Shown here: positions 1 to 8,856 of the stretch, piece after piece | Position numbering within the stretch: position 1 is the first letter of the stretch | Layout of the letters: every line of letters starts with the position of its first letter | Assembly (NCBI GenBank): GCA_963668015.2 | Contig: CAXXCR010000037.1 | Coordinates: 1 to 64,000 of the forward strand | Source of the DNA: Ilyobacter_A sp963668015 | Lineage (GTDB): Bacteria > Fusobacteriota > Fusobacteriia > Fusobacteriales > Fusobacteriaceae | Length of the DNA stretch: 64,000 nucleotides | Direction of reading: 5' to 3' | Position numbers and translations under genes: made by a program | Notes under the pieces: generated by a model | Seen by the model: the letters and a program-made list of their open reading frames with translations, nothing else | Told to the model about the DNA's origin: nothing | The model's database searches: none

Positions 1-1
1 T

Positions 2-139
2 GTGGATGCTGTTTTTGCTGAAGTTCACCCAGATCCAGACAATGCAAAATCTGACGGGCCAAATATGCTGAAGCTGTCTGATATAGAAGATGTATTGAAA
101 ATGGCTGTTAGCATAGACGACCTTGTTAAAGGGAAGTAG
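2..139 (+). CDS. kdsA: 3-deoxy-D-manno-octulosonate 8-phosphate synthase, C-terminal fragment
   Basis: Only the last 45 codons are in the window; the gene enters from the left edge and ends at the TAG at 137-139. The visible part carries EVHPDPDNAKSDGPNML, the conserved C-terminal block of KdsA, which condenses phosphoenolpyruvate with arabinose 5-phosphate to make Kdo 8-phosphate for lipopolysaccharide. Finding the Kdo-pathway gene kdsD 1.7 kb downstream supports the call. The family identification rests on this motif alone because the active-site barrel lies outside the window. Confidence 0.88.
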   Translation: MDAVFAEVHPDPDNAKSDGPNMLKLSDIEDVLKMAVSIDDLVKGK

Positions 140-165
140 AAAGTTTTAAATAAATAGAGTATATT

Positions 166-203
166 GTGGCAGTCGGTTAATTTATCCGTGCTGCCATTTT
201 TGT
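166..203 (+). terminator. Terminator after kdsA
   Basis: TGGCAG (167-172) pairs with CTGCCA (191-196), with an inner CGG/CCG pairing. A run of T follows, 27 bases after the kdsA stop codon. Confidence 0.6.
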
Positions 204-249
204 ATTGCAGATTCTTTTAGTTTAACTTTTTACAAAGTTAAACTAAGCT

Positions 250-545
250 GTTCCTTTTTTTGAAACAAATATTGAATTTCTTGCAAGTTAATAAAAACTC
301 TTTGGGTCACGAATCACACGAATAGGCATGAATTCAAATAAAAAAACCTTGGCCACAGAGTGGCACAGATGACAAGAGTGAGTTTCACAGAGAAATGCTA
401 AAAAACTTTAATTATCTATGTTTTTAATAATTAGTGAGATTAGAGTAATTCGTGACAAAAGTTGATTTTGATTTAAAGGGTTCTCTCTGCGTAGCTCGTG
501 TTTTAAATCTATGTGAAACTCTGTGTCCAAAAAATTATTTATAGA
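250..545. repeat. Dispersed intergenic repeat, family A copy 1
   Basis: This gene-free stretch (140-655) is largely a repeat shared with 27.77-27.93, 49.94-50.10 and 54.84-55.14 kb. Hallmarks are GGGTCACGAATCACACGAAT, CTTGGCCACAGAGTGGCACAG and GTGAGTTTCACAGAG. The first and last also occur in reverse orientation further on (ATTCGTGAC near 450, GTGAAACTCTGTGTCC near 510-530), so the element can fold back on itself. No open frame fits it. Confidence 0.75.
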
Positions 546-593
546 AAAATTTAGTAATTTGTTACATAATTTCAATATAAAAATTCGAGACTA

Positions 594-601
594 TGCTATA
601 A
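594..601 (+). promoter_or_regulatory. Probable extended -10 promoter of the aminotransferase gene
   Basis: TGCTATAAT is an extended -10 (TGnTATAAT), about 55 bases upstream of the ATG at 656. No good -35 box is visible, as expected for an extended -10 promoter. Confidence 0.45.
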
Positions 602-655
602 TAATTTATAAAAATAAACCGATATAAAGAATAAACTGTGTAAGAGGGGATATCT

Positions 656-1738
656 ATGAATAAAATTTTAATGACTCCCGGTCCTACCAATGTTCCTGAA
701 GATATAAGGGAGGTTTTGGGACAGGATCTGATACACCACAGAAGTGCTGAATACTCGAAGTTATTTGCGGGACTAAACGATAAATTGAAGCAAATATTTA
801 AAACTGAATCGGACGTACTCACTTTAACCTGCTCTGGAACCGGTGCAATGGAGTCTGCTGTTGTAAACTTGTTTTCAAGAGGGGATAAGGTGCTGGTAAT
901 AAACACGGGGAAATTTGGTGAAAGATTTGTAGATATATGCAATGTTTACGGAGTAAATCCCATAAACTTAGAATATAAATGGGGTGAGACTTACCGTGTA
1001 GAAGATGTTGAAAAAATATTGGAACGAGAAAAAGACCTCAAAGGTGTTTTTATGACGCACAGTGAGACCTCTACAGGCGTATTGAACAATGTAGAGGAGA
1101 TAGGCAGGCTCTTAGAAGGAAAAGATATACTTTTGGTTGTGGATGCAATAAGCGGCCTTGTGGCAAACCGGTTTGAATTTGATGAGTGGAATGTAGACTG
1201 CGCAATAGCAGGAAGCCAGAAGGGGTTTCTGCTGCCGCCTGGGATATCATTTGTGGCTCTGAGCGAAGCAGCCAAAAGATCGGTTTATAGTTCAGATTTG
1301 CCCAAATTTTATTTTTCTTATGAAGCTGCTTTAAAAGTTTTACCAGCTGGGCAAAATCCATATACCCCAGCCATAGGTTTGGTGGTGGCAGCTGATCTTG
1401 CATGTGAAAAAATATTAAAACAGGGTCTCGAGAAGATAGAGAGGGAGAGGCGTGAAGTGAGGGAGTATATAGAAGAGAGCCTGCAGAGACTGGGGTTTGG
1501 TTTTTTTGTAGAAGATCAGGAAAACAGGAGTAACACCCTTCTTGCAATTTACAAGAACGGGCTGGATTTATTAGATATGAAGAAATTCCTGAAAGAAAAT
1601 TATGGCATAGTGGTATCAGGGGGGCAGGGTCAGTATAAAGAAAAAATATTGAGGATAGGATGCCTGGGAGAAATTGATAAAAAAACGGTGGACAGTTTAT
1701 CAGAAGCTATTTATGATTATATACATAAAAGCACTTAG
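656..1738 (+). CDS. Class V aminotransferase (alanine-glyoxylate / serine-pyruvate type)
   Basis: A 360-residue PLP-dependent fold-type I enzyme. The N-terminal MTPGPTNVPEDI matches the family. Cofactor contacts are SGTGAME near residue 60, the pyridine-nitrogen aspartate at about 163 (VVDAISG), and the Schiff-base lysine at about 189 (GSQKGFLLPPG). This branch includes alanine-glyoxylate, serine-pyruvate and PucG-like purine-catabolic aminotransferases, and the sequence alone does not fix the substrate. It starts at an ATG after AGAGGGG and stands between kdsA and kdsD. The intergenic repeat and its own promoter suggest it is transcribed separately from kdsA. Confidence 0.8.
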   Translation: MNKILMTPGPTNVPEDIREVLGQDLIHHRSAEYSKLFAGLNDKLKQIFKTESDVLTLTCSGTGAMESAVVNLFSRGDKVLVINTGKFGERFVDICNVYGVNPINLEYKWGETYRVEDVEKILEREKDLKGVFMTHSETSTGVLNNVEEIGRLLEGKDILLVVDAISGLVANRFEFDEWNVDCAIAGSQKGFLLPPGISFVALSEAAKRSVYSSDLPKFYFSYEAALKVLPAGQNPYTPAIGLVVAADLACEKILKQGLEKIERERREVREYIEESLQRLGFGFFVEDQENRSNTLLAIYKNGLDLLDMKKFLKENYGIVVSGGQGQYKEKILRIGCLGEIDKKTVDSLSEAIYDYIHKST

Positions 1739-1807
1739 ATTATGATGGAAAATTATTATAAATTATAGTAAAATTATGTAAAACAAACTAGAAAAAGGAG
1801 AAATGGC

Positions 1808-2767
1808 ATGAATATAGTAAGCTACGCAAAAGAGATATTTGATATAGAGATAGATGAATTGAAGAAAGTAAGGGAAAAATTGGGCGAAGAGATCGAGAAA
1901 GCCCTGGAACTAATTTATAAGTCAAAAGGTAAAGTAGTTGTAACTGGAATAGGTAAATCTGGGATAATAGGAAAAAAAATTGCTGCTACAATGGCGTCAA
2001 CTGGCACACTTTCTATTTTTATGCATTCAGCTGAAGGCCTGCACGGCGATCTTGGGATGATACATTCGGAAGATGTGGTTCTGGCAATATCAAATAGCGG
2101 CAACAGTGACGAAGTATTATCAATATTACCTTCCATTAAAAAAATAGGGGCCAAGATCATAGCTATGACAGGCAATCCAAGCTCGAGTTTGGCACAGGAA
2201 TCAGATGTAGTTTTGGATATAAGGGTGGACAAAGAGGCTTGCCCTATGAACCTTGCACCTACCTGCTCTACAACTACAACTTTAGTTATGGGAGATGCCC
2301 TTGCGTCAGCTCTTATCAAAATGAGAGAGTTTAAACCTGAAAACTTTGCTCTTTACCATCCCGGAGGGAGCTTGGGAAGAAGGCTTCTTACAAAGATATC
2401 AGATATAATGCACAGCAACGGTGAACTTGCAATAGTCGGTCCAGATGAAAATATCGACACATTGATAGTGGAAATGACAAATAAAAGGCTCGGAGCCGTA
2501 TGTATAGTTGAGGGTGAAAAGCTTATTGGTATAATAACAGAAGGTGACATAAGAAGAGCCTTAAGAGACAGGGAAAAATTCTTCACTTATAAAGCAAAGG
2601 ACATAATGACGAAAAACTTTACCTCAATTGAAAAGGATAAATTGGCTATGGATGCAATGGCTATAATGGAAAACAGAGAGAGTCAGATATCTGTATTGCC
2701 TGTAGTAGAAAATGACAATCTTCTTGGGATGGTTAGAATACATGATCTTTTGCTGGCGGTTAATTAG
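1808..2767 (+). CDS. kdsD: Arabinose-5-phosphate isomerase
   Basis: A 319-residue KpsF/GutQ/KdsD-type protein that converts ribulose 5-phosphate to arabinose 5-phosphate, the precursor used by KdsA for Kdo. An N-terminal SIS sugar-isomerase domain (about 30-170) has VTGIGKSGIIGKK and AISNSGNSDEV. It is followed by FALYHPGGSLGRRL, a family signature, and two CBS domains (about 205-319). The start is an ATG behind AAAAAGGAG. It lies 69 bases after the aminotransferase with no terminator between, so co-transcription is likely. Its presence with kdsA implies an LPS-bearing outer membrane. Confidence 0.93.
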   Translation: MNIVSYAKEIFDIEIDELKKVREKLGEEIEKALELIYKSKGKVVVTGIGKSGIIGKKIAATMASTGTLSIFMHSAEGLHGDLGMIHSEDVVLAISNSGNSDEVLSILPSIKKIGAKIIAMTGNPSSSLAQESDVVLDIRVDKEACPMNLAPTCSTTTTLVMGDALASALIKMREFKPENFALYHPGGSLGRRLLTKISDIMHSNGELAIVGPDENIDTLIVEMTNKRLGAVCIVEGEKLIGIITEGDIRRALRDREKFFTYKAKDIMTKNFTSIEKDKLAMDAMAIMENRESQISVLPVVENDNLLGMVRIHDLLLAVN

Positions 2768-2855
2768 GTGTTAAGCTGTACTGTATGTTTTCAGTTGACA
2801 AAACGGTTTTACTATAATATAATTCAACTATAAAAATAAATTGGAGGTAATACTT

Positions 2856-3065
2856 ATGGTAACTAAAGATATGAATATTTTAGAAGCTGTTCAGAAGTAC
2901 CCTATAATAGCTCAAGTTTTTCAAAAATACGGATTAGGGTGTGTAGGATGTATGGTAGCTGCTGGAGAGAGCTTAGGAGAGGGAATTGCTTCTCACGGAT
3001 TAGACCCGGACGTTGTTATCGATGAGATCAACAAAGTTATTAAAGAAATGGAAAGCAACAAATAA
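2856..3065 (+). CDS. DUF1858 small redox-disulfide protein
   Basis: A 69-residue protein starting at the ATG at 2856, 7 bases after GGAGGT (2843-2848); a TTG further upstream lies inside the ribosome-binding site and is not used. It has the DUF1858 pattern MNILEAVQKYP, then YGLGCVGCMVAAGESL with a CxxC pair near residues 30-33. In this family ('hybrid cluster protein-associated redox disulfide domain') the pair is thought to be redox active, but its partner is not established. It stands alone between kdsD and the convergent CoA-transferase, with which it shares a very large palindromic terminator. Confidence 0.8.
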   Translation: MVTKDMNILEAVQKYPIIAQVFQKYGLGCVGCMVAAGESLGEGIASHGLDPDVVIDEINKVIKEMESNK

Positions 3066-3128
3066 TATACTTATATAAATAAAAAGATCCGGGATATCCC
3101 GGATCTTTTTATTTATATAAGTATATTA
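3063..3128. terminator. 66-bp perfect palindrome acting as bidirectional terminator
   Basis: The left arm (3063-3095) and right arm (3096-3128) are exact reverse complements over all 33 bases. Each begins with the stop codon of one of the two convergent genes (TAA at 3063 on +, TAA ending at 3128 on -). The core GATCCGGGATATCCCGGATC is GC-rich and is flanked by A/T tracts that supply a U-run in both directions. Confidence 0.9.
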
Positions 3129-4676
3129 GTCGATTTTAAGTCCCATAGGCTCATCTGCGAAAATTCTTTCGTCCATAAGTTTTAAGTCTTCAGCTATTTC
3201 AGGTCTGAAATCCATATGAGCTAAGATATCTTTTTCTAAATCTACTCCAGGAGCTATTTCAGTAAGTTTAAAGCCATTTTTGTCAAGTACGAATACAGCT
3301 CTTTCTGTTATGTAGTATGTAGTCTTATCATTTTCTTGTGCGAATTCACCACTGAAAGTGATTTGTTCTACATTTTCAATAAACTTTTTGCTTTTACCTT
3401 CGTTTGTTATAGTAAGTTTTTTATCTTCACAGCTTACTTTTAGTCCACCAGCTGTAAATGTCCCACAGAAAACAACTTGTTTAGAGTTTTGTGAAATATC
3501 GATGAAACCTCCACATCCTGCGATTCTAGGTCCGAACTTAGAAACGTTGATGTTTCCGTATTGGTCACATTGAGCCAATCCTAAGAATGTTTTATCAAGT
3601 CCTCCACCATTGTAGAAATCAAATTGATAAGCTTGGTCTAAGATTGCTTCTGGAGCCACAGCACAACCGAAGTCAAGTCCTCCTGCAGGATTTCCACCGA
3701 TTGCTCCTGCTTCAACTGTAGCAGTAGTTTGTCCTATAAGACCTTCCTCTTTAAGAACTTCTGCAATAACTTCCGGAATCCCAATTCCGTAGTTAACTAT
3801 GTCGTTTTTGTTTAGGAACATAGCAGATCTTCTTGCAACGATTTTTCTAGCATTCAAAGGATATTTTTCAAACATGTTAACCGGAAGTATGCATGCAGAT
3901 ACATATGACTCTTCGAAATCAGTTGCATATGTTTGAGGGTGTCCCTTTGTAACTATTACACCATCAACTAAAACTCCAGGAATTTTAACTGATTTAGGGT
4001 CAAAAGTTCCTCTTCTGACAACTTTTTCTACTTGAACGAAAACCTTACCACCAGAGTTTTTACATGCCATAGCTAAAGGCAGGGCTTCTAATTTAAGAGG
4101 CTCTTTATCTAAAGTTATGTTTCCATCTTCATCAGCATAAGTTCCTCTGATAAATGCAACATCTATCGGGAAACTTTTATAGAATAAGAAATCTTTTCCA
4201 TTTAAATTGATTTTTTCAACAAGTTCCTCTTTTGTCTTGTCGTTCAATTTTCCACCTGCTAAATCAGGGTCAACAAAAGTTTTAAGACCAACTGGAGTAA
4301 CTACTCCTGGATTTCCTGCAGCAATTTCTCTGTAAAGACGAGAGATAACCCCTTGAGGAAAATTGTATGCTTCTATTTTACTGTCGATGGCAAGCTTCTG
4401 TAACTTTGGAGCCAGATTCCAGTGTCCTCCAACCACTTTTTTTATAAGTCCTTCGTGACCGAAGTGGTTTGCTCCTCTGTCTTTTCCATCACCTTGACCG
4501 GCAGCGTAAACTAAAGTTAAGTCTTTTGGATTGTTTGTTTCCATATATCTTTTTTCGACAGCAACTTGAAGTTCTTCAGGAACGCTGGAACCAACGAAAC
4601 CTCCGACACCAACAGTATCCCCATCTTTGATCATAGCAACAGCTTCTTCAGCTGTTATAATTTTAGCTCTTCCCAC
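3126..4676 (-). CDS. Acyl-CoA:acetate/propionate CoA-transferase
   Basis: A 516-residue single-chain CoA-transferase with fused alpha and beta halves, of the propionate CoA-transferase / YdiF / 3-ketoacid type. It moves CoA between short-chain acids such as acetate, propionate or butyrate. The N-terminal half has GDTVGVGGFVGSSVPEEL. The second half has the block VEAGAIGGNPAGG, whose glutamate is the expected covalent CoA-thioester residue. It is read from an ATG behind AAAGGAGG and points away from the acyl-CoA dehydrogenase operon, with a 570-bp divergent control region between them. This fits a shared role in short-chain fatty acid fermentation; the preferred acid is not determined. Confidence 0.85.
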   Translation of the reverse strand: MGRAKIITAEEAVAMIKDGDTVGVGGFVGSSVPEELQVAVEKRYMETNNPKDLTLVYAAGQGDGKDRGANHFGHEGLIKKVVGGHWNLAPKLQKLAIDSKIEAYNFPQGVISRLYREIAAGNPGVVTPVGLKTFVDPDLAGGKLNDKTKEELVEKINLNGKDFLFYKSFPIDVAFIRGTYADEDGNITLDKEPLKLEALPLAMACKNSGGKVFVQVEKVVRRGTFDPKSVKIPGVLVDGVIVTKGHPQTYATDFEESYVSACILPVNMFEKYPLNARKIVARRSAMFLNKNDIVNYGIGIPEVIAEVLKEEGLIGQTTATVEAGAIGGNPAGGLDFGCAVAPEAILDQAYQFDFYNGGGLDKTFLGLAQCDQYGNINVSKFGPRIAGCGGFIDISQNSKQVVFCGTFTAGGLKVSCEDKKLTITNEGKSKKFIENVEQITFSGEFAQENDKTTYYITERAVFVLDKNGFKLTEIAPGVDLEKDILAHMDFRPEIAEDLKLMDERIFADEPMGLKID

Positions 4677-5248
4677 TAAAAACCCTCCTTTTAATCAAAC
4701 GATTTATATTAATAGTTTAAATTTAATACCATAAATGAAAATAGAATGCATTTTAAGGATTATGTAAATTAAAATGTATACAAATCACTTTATTGAGAAG
4801 CTTTACTTTCAAAAATTTTCATTTAGAATCCCTTAGTAGGTAAAAGGTAAAGTAATATTTTGATAAAACCTTCACAAACAGAGCTTGAAAAAGCATTCCT
4901 ACAAATTCATACTACCTCTAAAAAATCAAAATGTCAAGAAAAATCGAAATAAACATTGGTCGCATAAAGAACATAGTGGTTGAATTTTGTTTAAAAAACT
5001 ATAAAACAGGATAAAAAAACTTGACATTTTCAAAAAATAATGTATATATATAGGGTAGGTAAAATTACAAAGGCATATAATTTTGGGATACTTATAACCG
5101 AGTGAGCTCATAATTACAGGGCCTTTTAATTTTTAATAAACTTATTAAAACTTTCTAATATGTTTATTTGTATTGTAAAATGGTTTTTAACCGGAGAAAT
5201 TTGGCAATTATGTTTTTTATAATAATATAGCAGGAGGTATTAAGGAAG
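4677..5248. other. Divergent intergenic control region with structured leader
   Basis: No convincing gene lies in these 572 bases. The right part holds a sigma70-type promoter and a long 5' leader. In the leader AAAGGC (5069-5074) can pair with GCCTTT (5121-5126) just ahead of a T-rich stretch, enclosing a 46-base region that includes ACCGAGTGAGCTC. This may be an attenuator or a riboswitch-like element, but it matches no class I can name. Confidence 0.4.
5021..5050 (+). promoter_or_regulatory. Promoter of the acd-etfBA operon
   Basis: TTGACA (5021-5026) and TATATA (5045-5050) are 18 bases apart. Initiation near 5057 would give a 5' leader of about 190 bases. Confidence 0.55.
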
Positions 5249-6388
5249 ATGGATTTTAAATTCCCAATTGAGCAAGAAATGTTCAAAGAAATGTTAGAAA
5301 GCTTCGTTGAAAATGAAATTAGACCAATAGCAGCAGAGCTTGACGAAGAAGAAAGATTCCCAGAAGAAACAGTTAAAATGATGGGAGAATATGGAATTAT
5401 GGGAATTCCTTTCTCTAAAGAGTACGGAGGAGCAGGCGGAAACAACCAAATGTACGCTATGGCTGTAGAAGAAATATCTAAAGCTTGTGCATCGCACGGA
5501 ATCGCTGTATCTGTACATACTTCATTATGTGCAACATCAATTTATGAGTTCGGGACAGAAGAGCAAAAGAAAAAATACTTAACTCCATTAGCAGACGGAA
5601 GACACATCGGATCTTTTGGACTTACTGAGCCAAACGCAGGAACGGATGCCGGAGGTGTAGCAACAGTTGCTAAATTAGACGGAGACCACTACGTATTAAA
5701 CGGAAACAAAATATTCATAACTAACGCTGGATACTCAAGCACTTACGTAGTATTTGCTTCAACTGACAAAACTAAAGGTGTAAAAGGACTTACTGCGTTC
5801 ATCGTGGAGGCAGACACTCCAGGATTCTCAGTAGGGAAATCTGAGCCAAGAATGGGTATCAGAGCATCTACAGCTTGTGAACTTGTATTCGAAGACGTAA
5901 GAGTTCCAAAAGAAAACATGCTAGGAGCTGAAGGAAGAGGATTCATGATCGCAATGAAAGCTCTAGACGGAGGAAGAATCGGGGTAGCAGCTCAAGCGGT
6001 AGGTATCGCTCAAGGTGCACTTGACGAAACTATTAAATACGTAAAAGAGAGAAAACAGTTCGGAAGACCACTAGCTAAATTCCAAAATACACAATTTAAA
6101 TTAGCTGAAATGCATGCTAAAGTAGAAGCGGCTAGACTTTTAGTTCAAAAAGCAGCTTGGATGAAAGATCAAAAAATGAACTACTCAGCAGCAGCAGCAA
6201 CTGCTAAATTAGTAGCAGCTGAAGCGGCTAACGATGTAACTAGATTAGCTGTTCAATTACACGGTGGATACGGATACACAAGAGAATATCCAATCGAAAG
6301 AATGATGAGAGATGCTAAGATCACTGAGATCTATGAAGGAACTTCAGAAGTTATGAAAATGGTAATCTCTGGTACTATCTTAAGATAG
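5249..6388 (+). CDS. bcd: Short-chain acyl-CoA dehydrogenase (butyryl-CoA dehydrogenase type)
   Basis: A 379-residue flavoprotein of normal family length. It shows FGLTEPNAGTDAGG (FAD/substrate region), LVFEDVRVPKENMLG, QLHGGYGYTREYP and the C-terminal YEGTSEVMK, whose glutamate (about 363) is the usual catalytic base. Members reduce crotonyl-CoA to butyryl-CoA or oxidise short acyl-CoAs. The adjacent etfB and etfA make the Bcd-EtfAB complex likely, which in anaerobes can bifurcate electrons from NADH to crotonyl-CoA and ferredoxin. Start at ATG after AGGAGG. The crt, hbd and thl genes are not in the window. Confidence 0.9.
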   Translation: MDFKFPIEQEMFKEMLESFVENEIRPIAAELDEEERFPEETVKMMGEYGIMGIPFSKEYGGAGGNNQMYAMAVEEISKACASHGIAVSVHTSLCATSIYEFGTEEQKKKYLTPLADGRHIGSFGLTEPNAGTDAGGVATVAKLDGDHYVLNGNKIFITNAGYSSTYVVFASTDKTKGVKGLTAFIVEADTPGFSVGKSEPRMGIRASTACELVFEDVRVPKENMLGAEGRGFMIAMKALDGGRIGVAAQAVGIAQGALDETIKYVKERKQFGRPLAKFQNTQFKLAEMHAKVEAARLLVQKAAWMKDQKMNYSAAAATAKLVAAEAANDVTRLAVQLHGGYGYTREYPIERMMRDAKITEIYEGTSEVMKMVISGTILR

Positions 6389-6485
6389 TAAGGAATTTTC
6401 CGAGTATCGTATTACAAGGCTTAAATTATTAAATCGAATTTTTGTAAAAACATTAAAAACCAAATTCAAAGTTGGGAGGCAATCA

Positions 6486-7271
6486 ATGAAAATAGTAGTT
6501 TGTATAAAACAAGTTCCAGATACAACTGAAATTAAATTAGACCCTAAAACAGGAACTCTAATAAGAGAGGGAGTACCTAGTATAATCAACCCAGACGATA
6601 AAGCTGGTTTGGAAGAAGCTCTAAAATTAAAAGATGCTTACGGAGCTCACGTAACAATAATCACAATGGGGCCACCTCAAGCAGAAAAAGCTCTAAGAGA
6701 AGGTTTAGCAATGGGTGCTGACAGAGCAATCCTATTGACAGATAGAAAATTCGCAGGTGCGGATACGCTAGCTACTTCAAACGCTCTAGCAGCAGCTTTA
6801 AGAGAGTTAGAATATGATGTAGCTATATCAGGAAGACAAGCGATAGATGGAGATACTGCGCAAGTAGGACCTCAAATCGCAGAGCACTTGGATCTACCTC
6901 AAGTTACATATGCAACTGACATCAAAGTAGACGAAAACAAAGTTTTCACAATTAAAAGAGCATACGAAGATGGATACCACTTACTACAAGTTGCAGCACC
7001 TTGCATGATCACAGTATTAGCTTCAGCTAACAAACCAAGATACATGTCAGTAAGCGGAATCATTGATTCGTTTGGAAAAGAGATCGAAACTTGGACAACT
7101 GAAGATATTACAGTAAGTGTAGATAAACTAGGACTTGCTGGATCTCCAACAAAAGTAAGAAAATCATTTACAAAAGGAGCTAAAGCGGCAGGAAAAATCC
7201 ACGACGGTTTAGATGCAAAAGAAGCAGCGGATCTAATTATAGACAAATTAAAAGAAAAATTCATTATCTAG
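6486..7271 (+). CDS. etfB: Electron transfer flavoprotein beta subunit
   Basis: A 261-residue EtfB with the typical MKIVVCIKQVPDT start, ISGRQAIDGDTAQVGPQIAEHL (AMP/FAD-binding motif, residues about 118-138) and VSGIIDSFGKEIETW. It forms a heterodimer with EtfA that carries electrons between NADH, the acyl-CoA dehydrogenase and ferredoxin. The 97-base gap from the dehydrogenase and the 71-base gap to etfA contain no terminator, so the three genes are probably one operon. Start at ATG after TGGGAGG. Confidence 0.93.
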   Translation: MKIVVCIKQVPDTTEIKLDPKTGTLIREGVPSIINPDDKAGLEEALKLKDAYGAHVTIITMGPPQAEKALREGLAMGADRAILLTDRKFAGADTLATSNALAAALRELEYDVAISGRQAIDGDTAQVGPQIAEHLDLPQVTYATDIKVDENKVFTIKRAYEDGYHLLQVAAPCMITVLASANKPRYMSVSGIIDSFGKEIETWTTEDITVSVDKLGLAGSPTKVRKSFTKGAKAAGKIHDGLDAKEAADLIIDKLKEKFII

Positions 7272-7342
7272 TCGCAGCCTGACTACAGATGAAGTTCTAA
7301 TCGTTGAATAAAAAATCAATTCTTAGGTAAAGGAGAGGAATT

Positions 7343-8361
7343 ATGAGCTTAGCAGATTACAAAGGAGTTTTTGTTTACATAGAGCAAAGACATGGAGAAG
7401 TTCAAACTGTTTCTTTAGAATTATTAGGTAGAGGAAGACACCTAGCAGACGAGTTAGGGGTTGAACTTACAGGAGTTCTAGTAGGAAACAACATAAAAGG
7501 ATTAACAGACAACATCATCCAACATGGAGCAGATAAAGTAATTGTAGCAGATTCAGAAGAGTATGATATATACTCAACAGAAGCTTATACACAAGCAGTA
7601 GTTGAAATAATCAACGACAAAAAACCTGAAATCTTCTTAATGGGTGCAACTACACTAGGAAGAGACTTAGGACCTAGAGTATCAGCTAGACTAGCGACAG
7701 GACTTGTAGCAGACTGTACAAGCCTAGACCTATCAGAAGATACAAAAGAACTAATGATGACTAGACCTGCATTCGGTGGAAACCTAATGGCTACAATCAT
7801 GTGTCCAGATCACAGACCACAAATAGCTACAGTAAGACCAGGAGTAATGGAAATCTTACACACTGAAGCTACTAGAACTGGAGAAGTTGAGGACTACGCA
7901 GCAAACCTAGACACATCTAAATTCAAAGTAAAAGTATTAGAAGTAGTAAAAGAGGAAAAAGAGCTTGTTAAAATAGAAGATGCTACAATCTTAGTATCTG
8001 GAGGAAGAGGAGTTGGAAACGCAGAAAACTTCTCTAAACTAGAAGACTTAGCAACAGAAGTAGATGCAGTAGTATCTGGTTCAAGGGTAGCAATCGACTC
8101 TGGATGGCTTCCTGCCGACAGACAAGTAGGGCAAACTGGTAAGACAGTAAGACCTGACTTATACTTCGCATTAGGTATTTCAGGATCTATCCAGCACGTT
8201 GCAGGTATGGAAGAATCTGAATACATAATAGCTGTAAACAAAGATAAAGAAGCTGGAATCTTCAACGTTGCGACTTAGGAATCGTAGGAGACCTACATAA
8301 AATAGTTCCTTTATTAACAGAGGGATTAAAAAAAGCAAAAGCTGAAAAAGCAAACAAATAA
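7343..8361 (+). CDS. etfA: Electron transfer flavoprotein alpha subunit (frame broken near the C terminus)
   Basis: EtfA, about 339 residues if one missing base is restored. As written, the frame stops at 8276-8278, just after residue 311. Reading on from 8272 in another frame gives the expected EtfA end (DLGIVGDLHKIVPLLTEGL) to TAA at 8359-8361. One base seems to be missing near 8270-8272 (GCG-ACT where GCx-GAC is expected). The C-terminal FAD-binding part is clear: SGGRGVGNAENF, SRVAIDSGWLP, VGQTGKTVRP and ALGISGSIQH. Given the intact fold and the nearby frame breaks in essential genes, a sequence error is more likely than a real truncation. Confidence 0.88.
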
Positions 8362-8373
8362 TAATTATTAGTG

Positions 8374-8402
8374 AGAGGTCATATCGACCTCTTATTTTTA
8401 TA
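8374..8402 (+). terminator. Terminator of the acd-etfBA operon
   Basis: AGAGGTC and GACCTCT pair around ATATC, followed by TTATTTTT. Confidence 0.75.
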
Positions 8403-8574
8403 TTTAGGTTCAAGCAAGGGTTTTTAAAGTGAAAAATATTGAATTTATTATTTTGGTGAGGCAAAGAAAGCTTAAAAAAGCAGCGTTTTAAAGCACGAGT
8501 TTTAATAGTGTAGTGAATAGGAAGTTAAAGTATTGAAATGGCACAGAAAAATATCTAAAAACACAAAAAAAACG

Positions 8575-8603
8575 TTGACAAAACTTTTCGGATATGTTAT
8601 TAT
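8575..8603 (+). promoter_or_regulatory. Promoter of the tRNA-Ser-Ser-Arg cluster
   Basis: TTGACA (8575-8580) and TATTAT (8598-8603) are separated by 17 bases, ending 14 bases before the first tRNA. Confidence 0.7.
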
Positions 8604-8616
8604 AATCTCTGTCAAA

Positions 8617-8703
8617 GGAGGAATGTCCGAATTGGCTAAGGGGCCGGTCTTGAAAACCGGTGAAACCGAAAGGTGTCTGGGTTCGAGTCCCGTTCCTCCG
8701 CCA
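8617..8703 (+). tRNA. tRNA-Ser(TGA)
   Basis: The 87-base gene has acceptor arms GGAGGAA/TTCCTCC, a long variable arm as expected for serine, anticodon loop CTTGAAA with anticodon TGA, T-loop GGTTCGAGTCC, and an encoded CCA end. Confidence 0.95.
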
Positions 8704-8725
8704 GACATTCAGACTATATATTTGT

Positions 8726-8815
8726 GGAGAGTTGGCAGAGCGGCTGAATGCGCACCCCTGCTAAGGGTGTATGTCAGAGATGGCATCAAGGGTTCAAATC
8801 CCTTACTCTCCGCCA
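8726..8815 (+). tRNA. tRNA-Ser(GCT)
   Basis: Acceptor arms GGAGAGT/ACTCTCC, long variable arm, anticodon loop CTGCTAA with anticodon GCT, T-loop GGTTCAAATCC, encoded CCA. It reads AGC/AGU codons and complements the preceding tRNA-Ser(TGA). Confidence 0.95.
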
Positions 8816-8856
8816 CTTAAAGATAAAGGTAGTTAAAACTACCATTTTTTATATTT

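Noticed and set aside
250..545. CRISPR array
   Set aside because: The repeated motifs are irregular, mirror-arranged and not separated by spacers of constant length; no cas genes are in the window.
4926..5111. 61-codon minus-strand frame in the CoA-transferase/acd intergenic region
   Set aside because: No ribosome site, biased to Phe/Leu/Ile from AT-rich DNA, and it overlaps the promoter of the dehydrogenase operon.
8542..8820. 95-codon frame across the tRNA-Ser genes
   Set aside because: It reads through two clear tRNA genes with encoded CCA ends.
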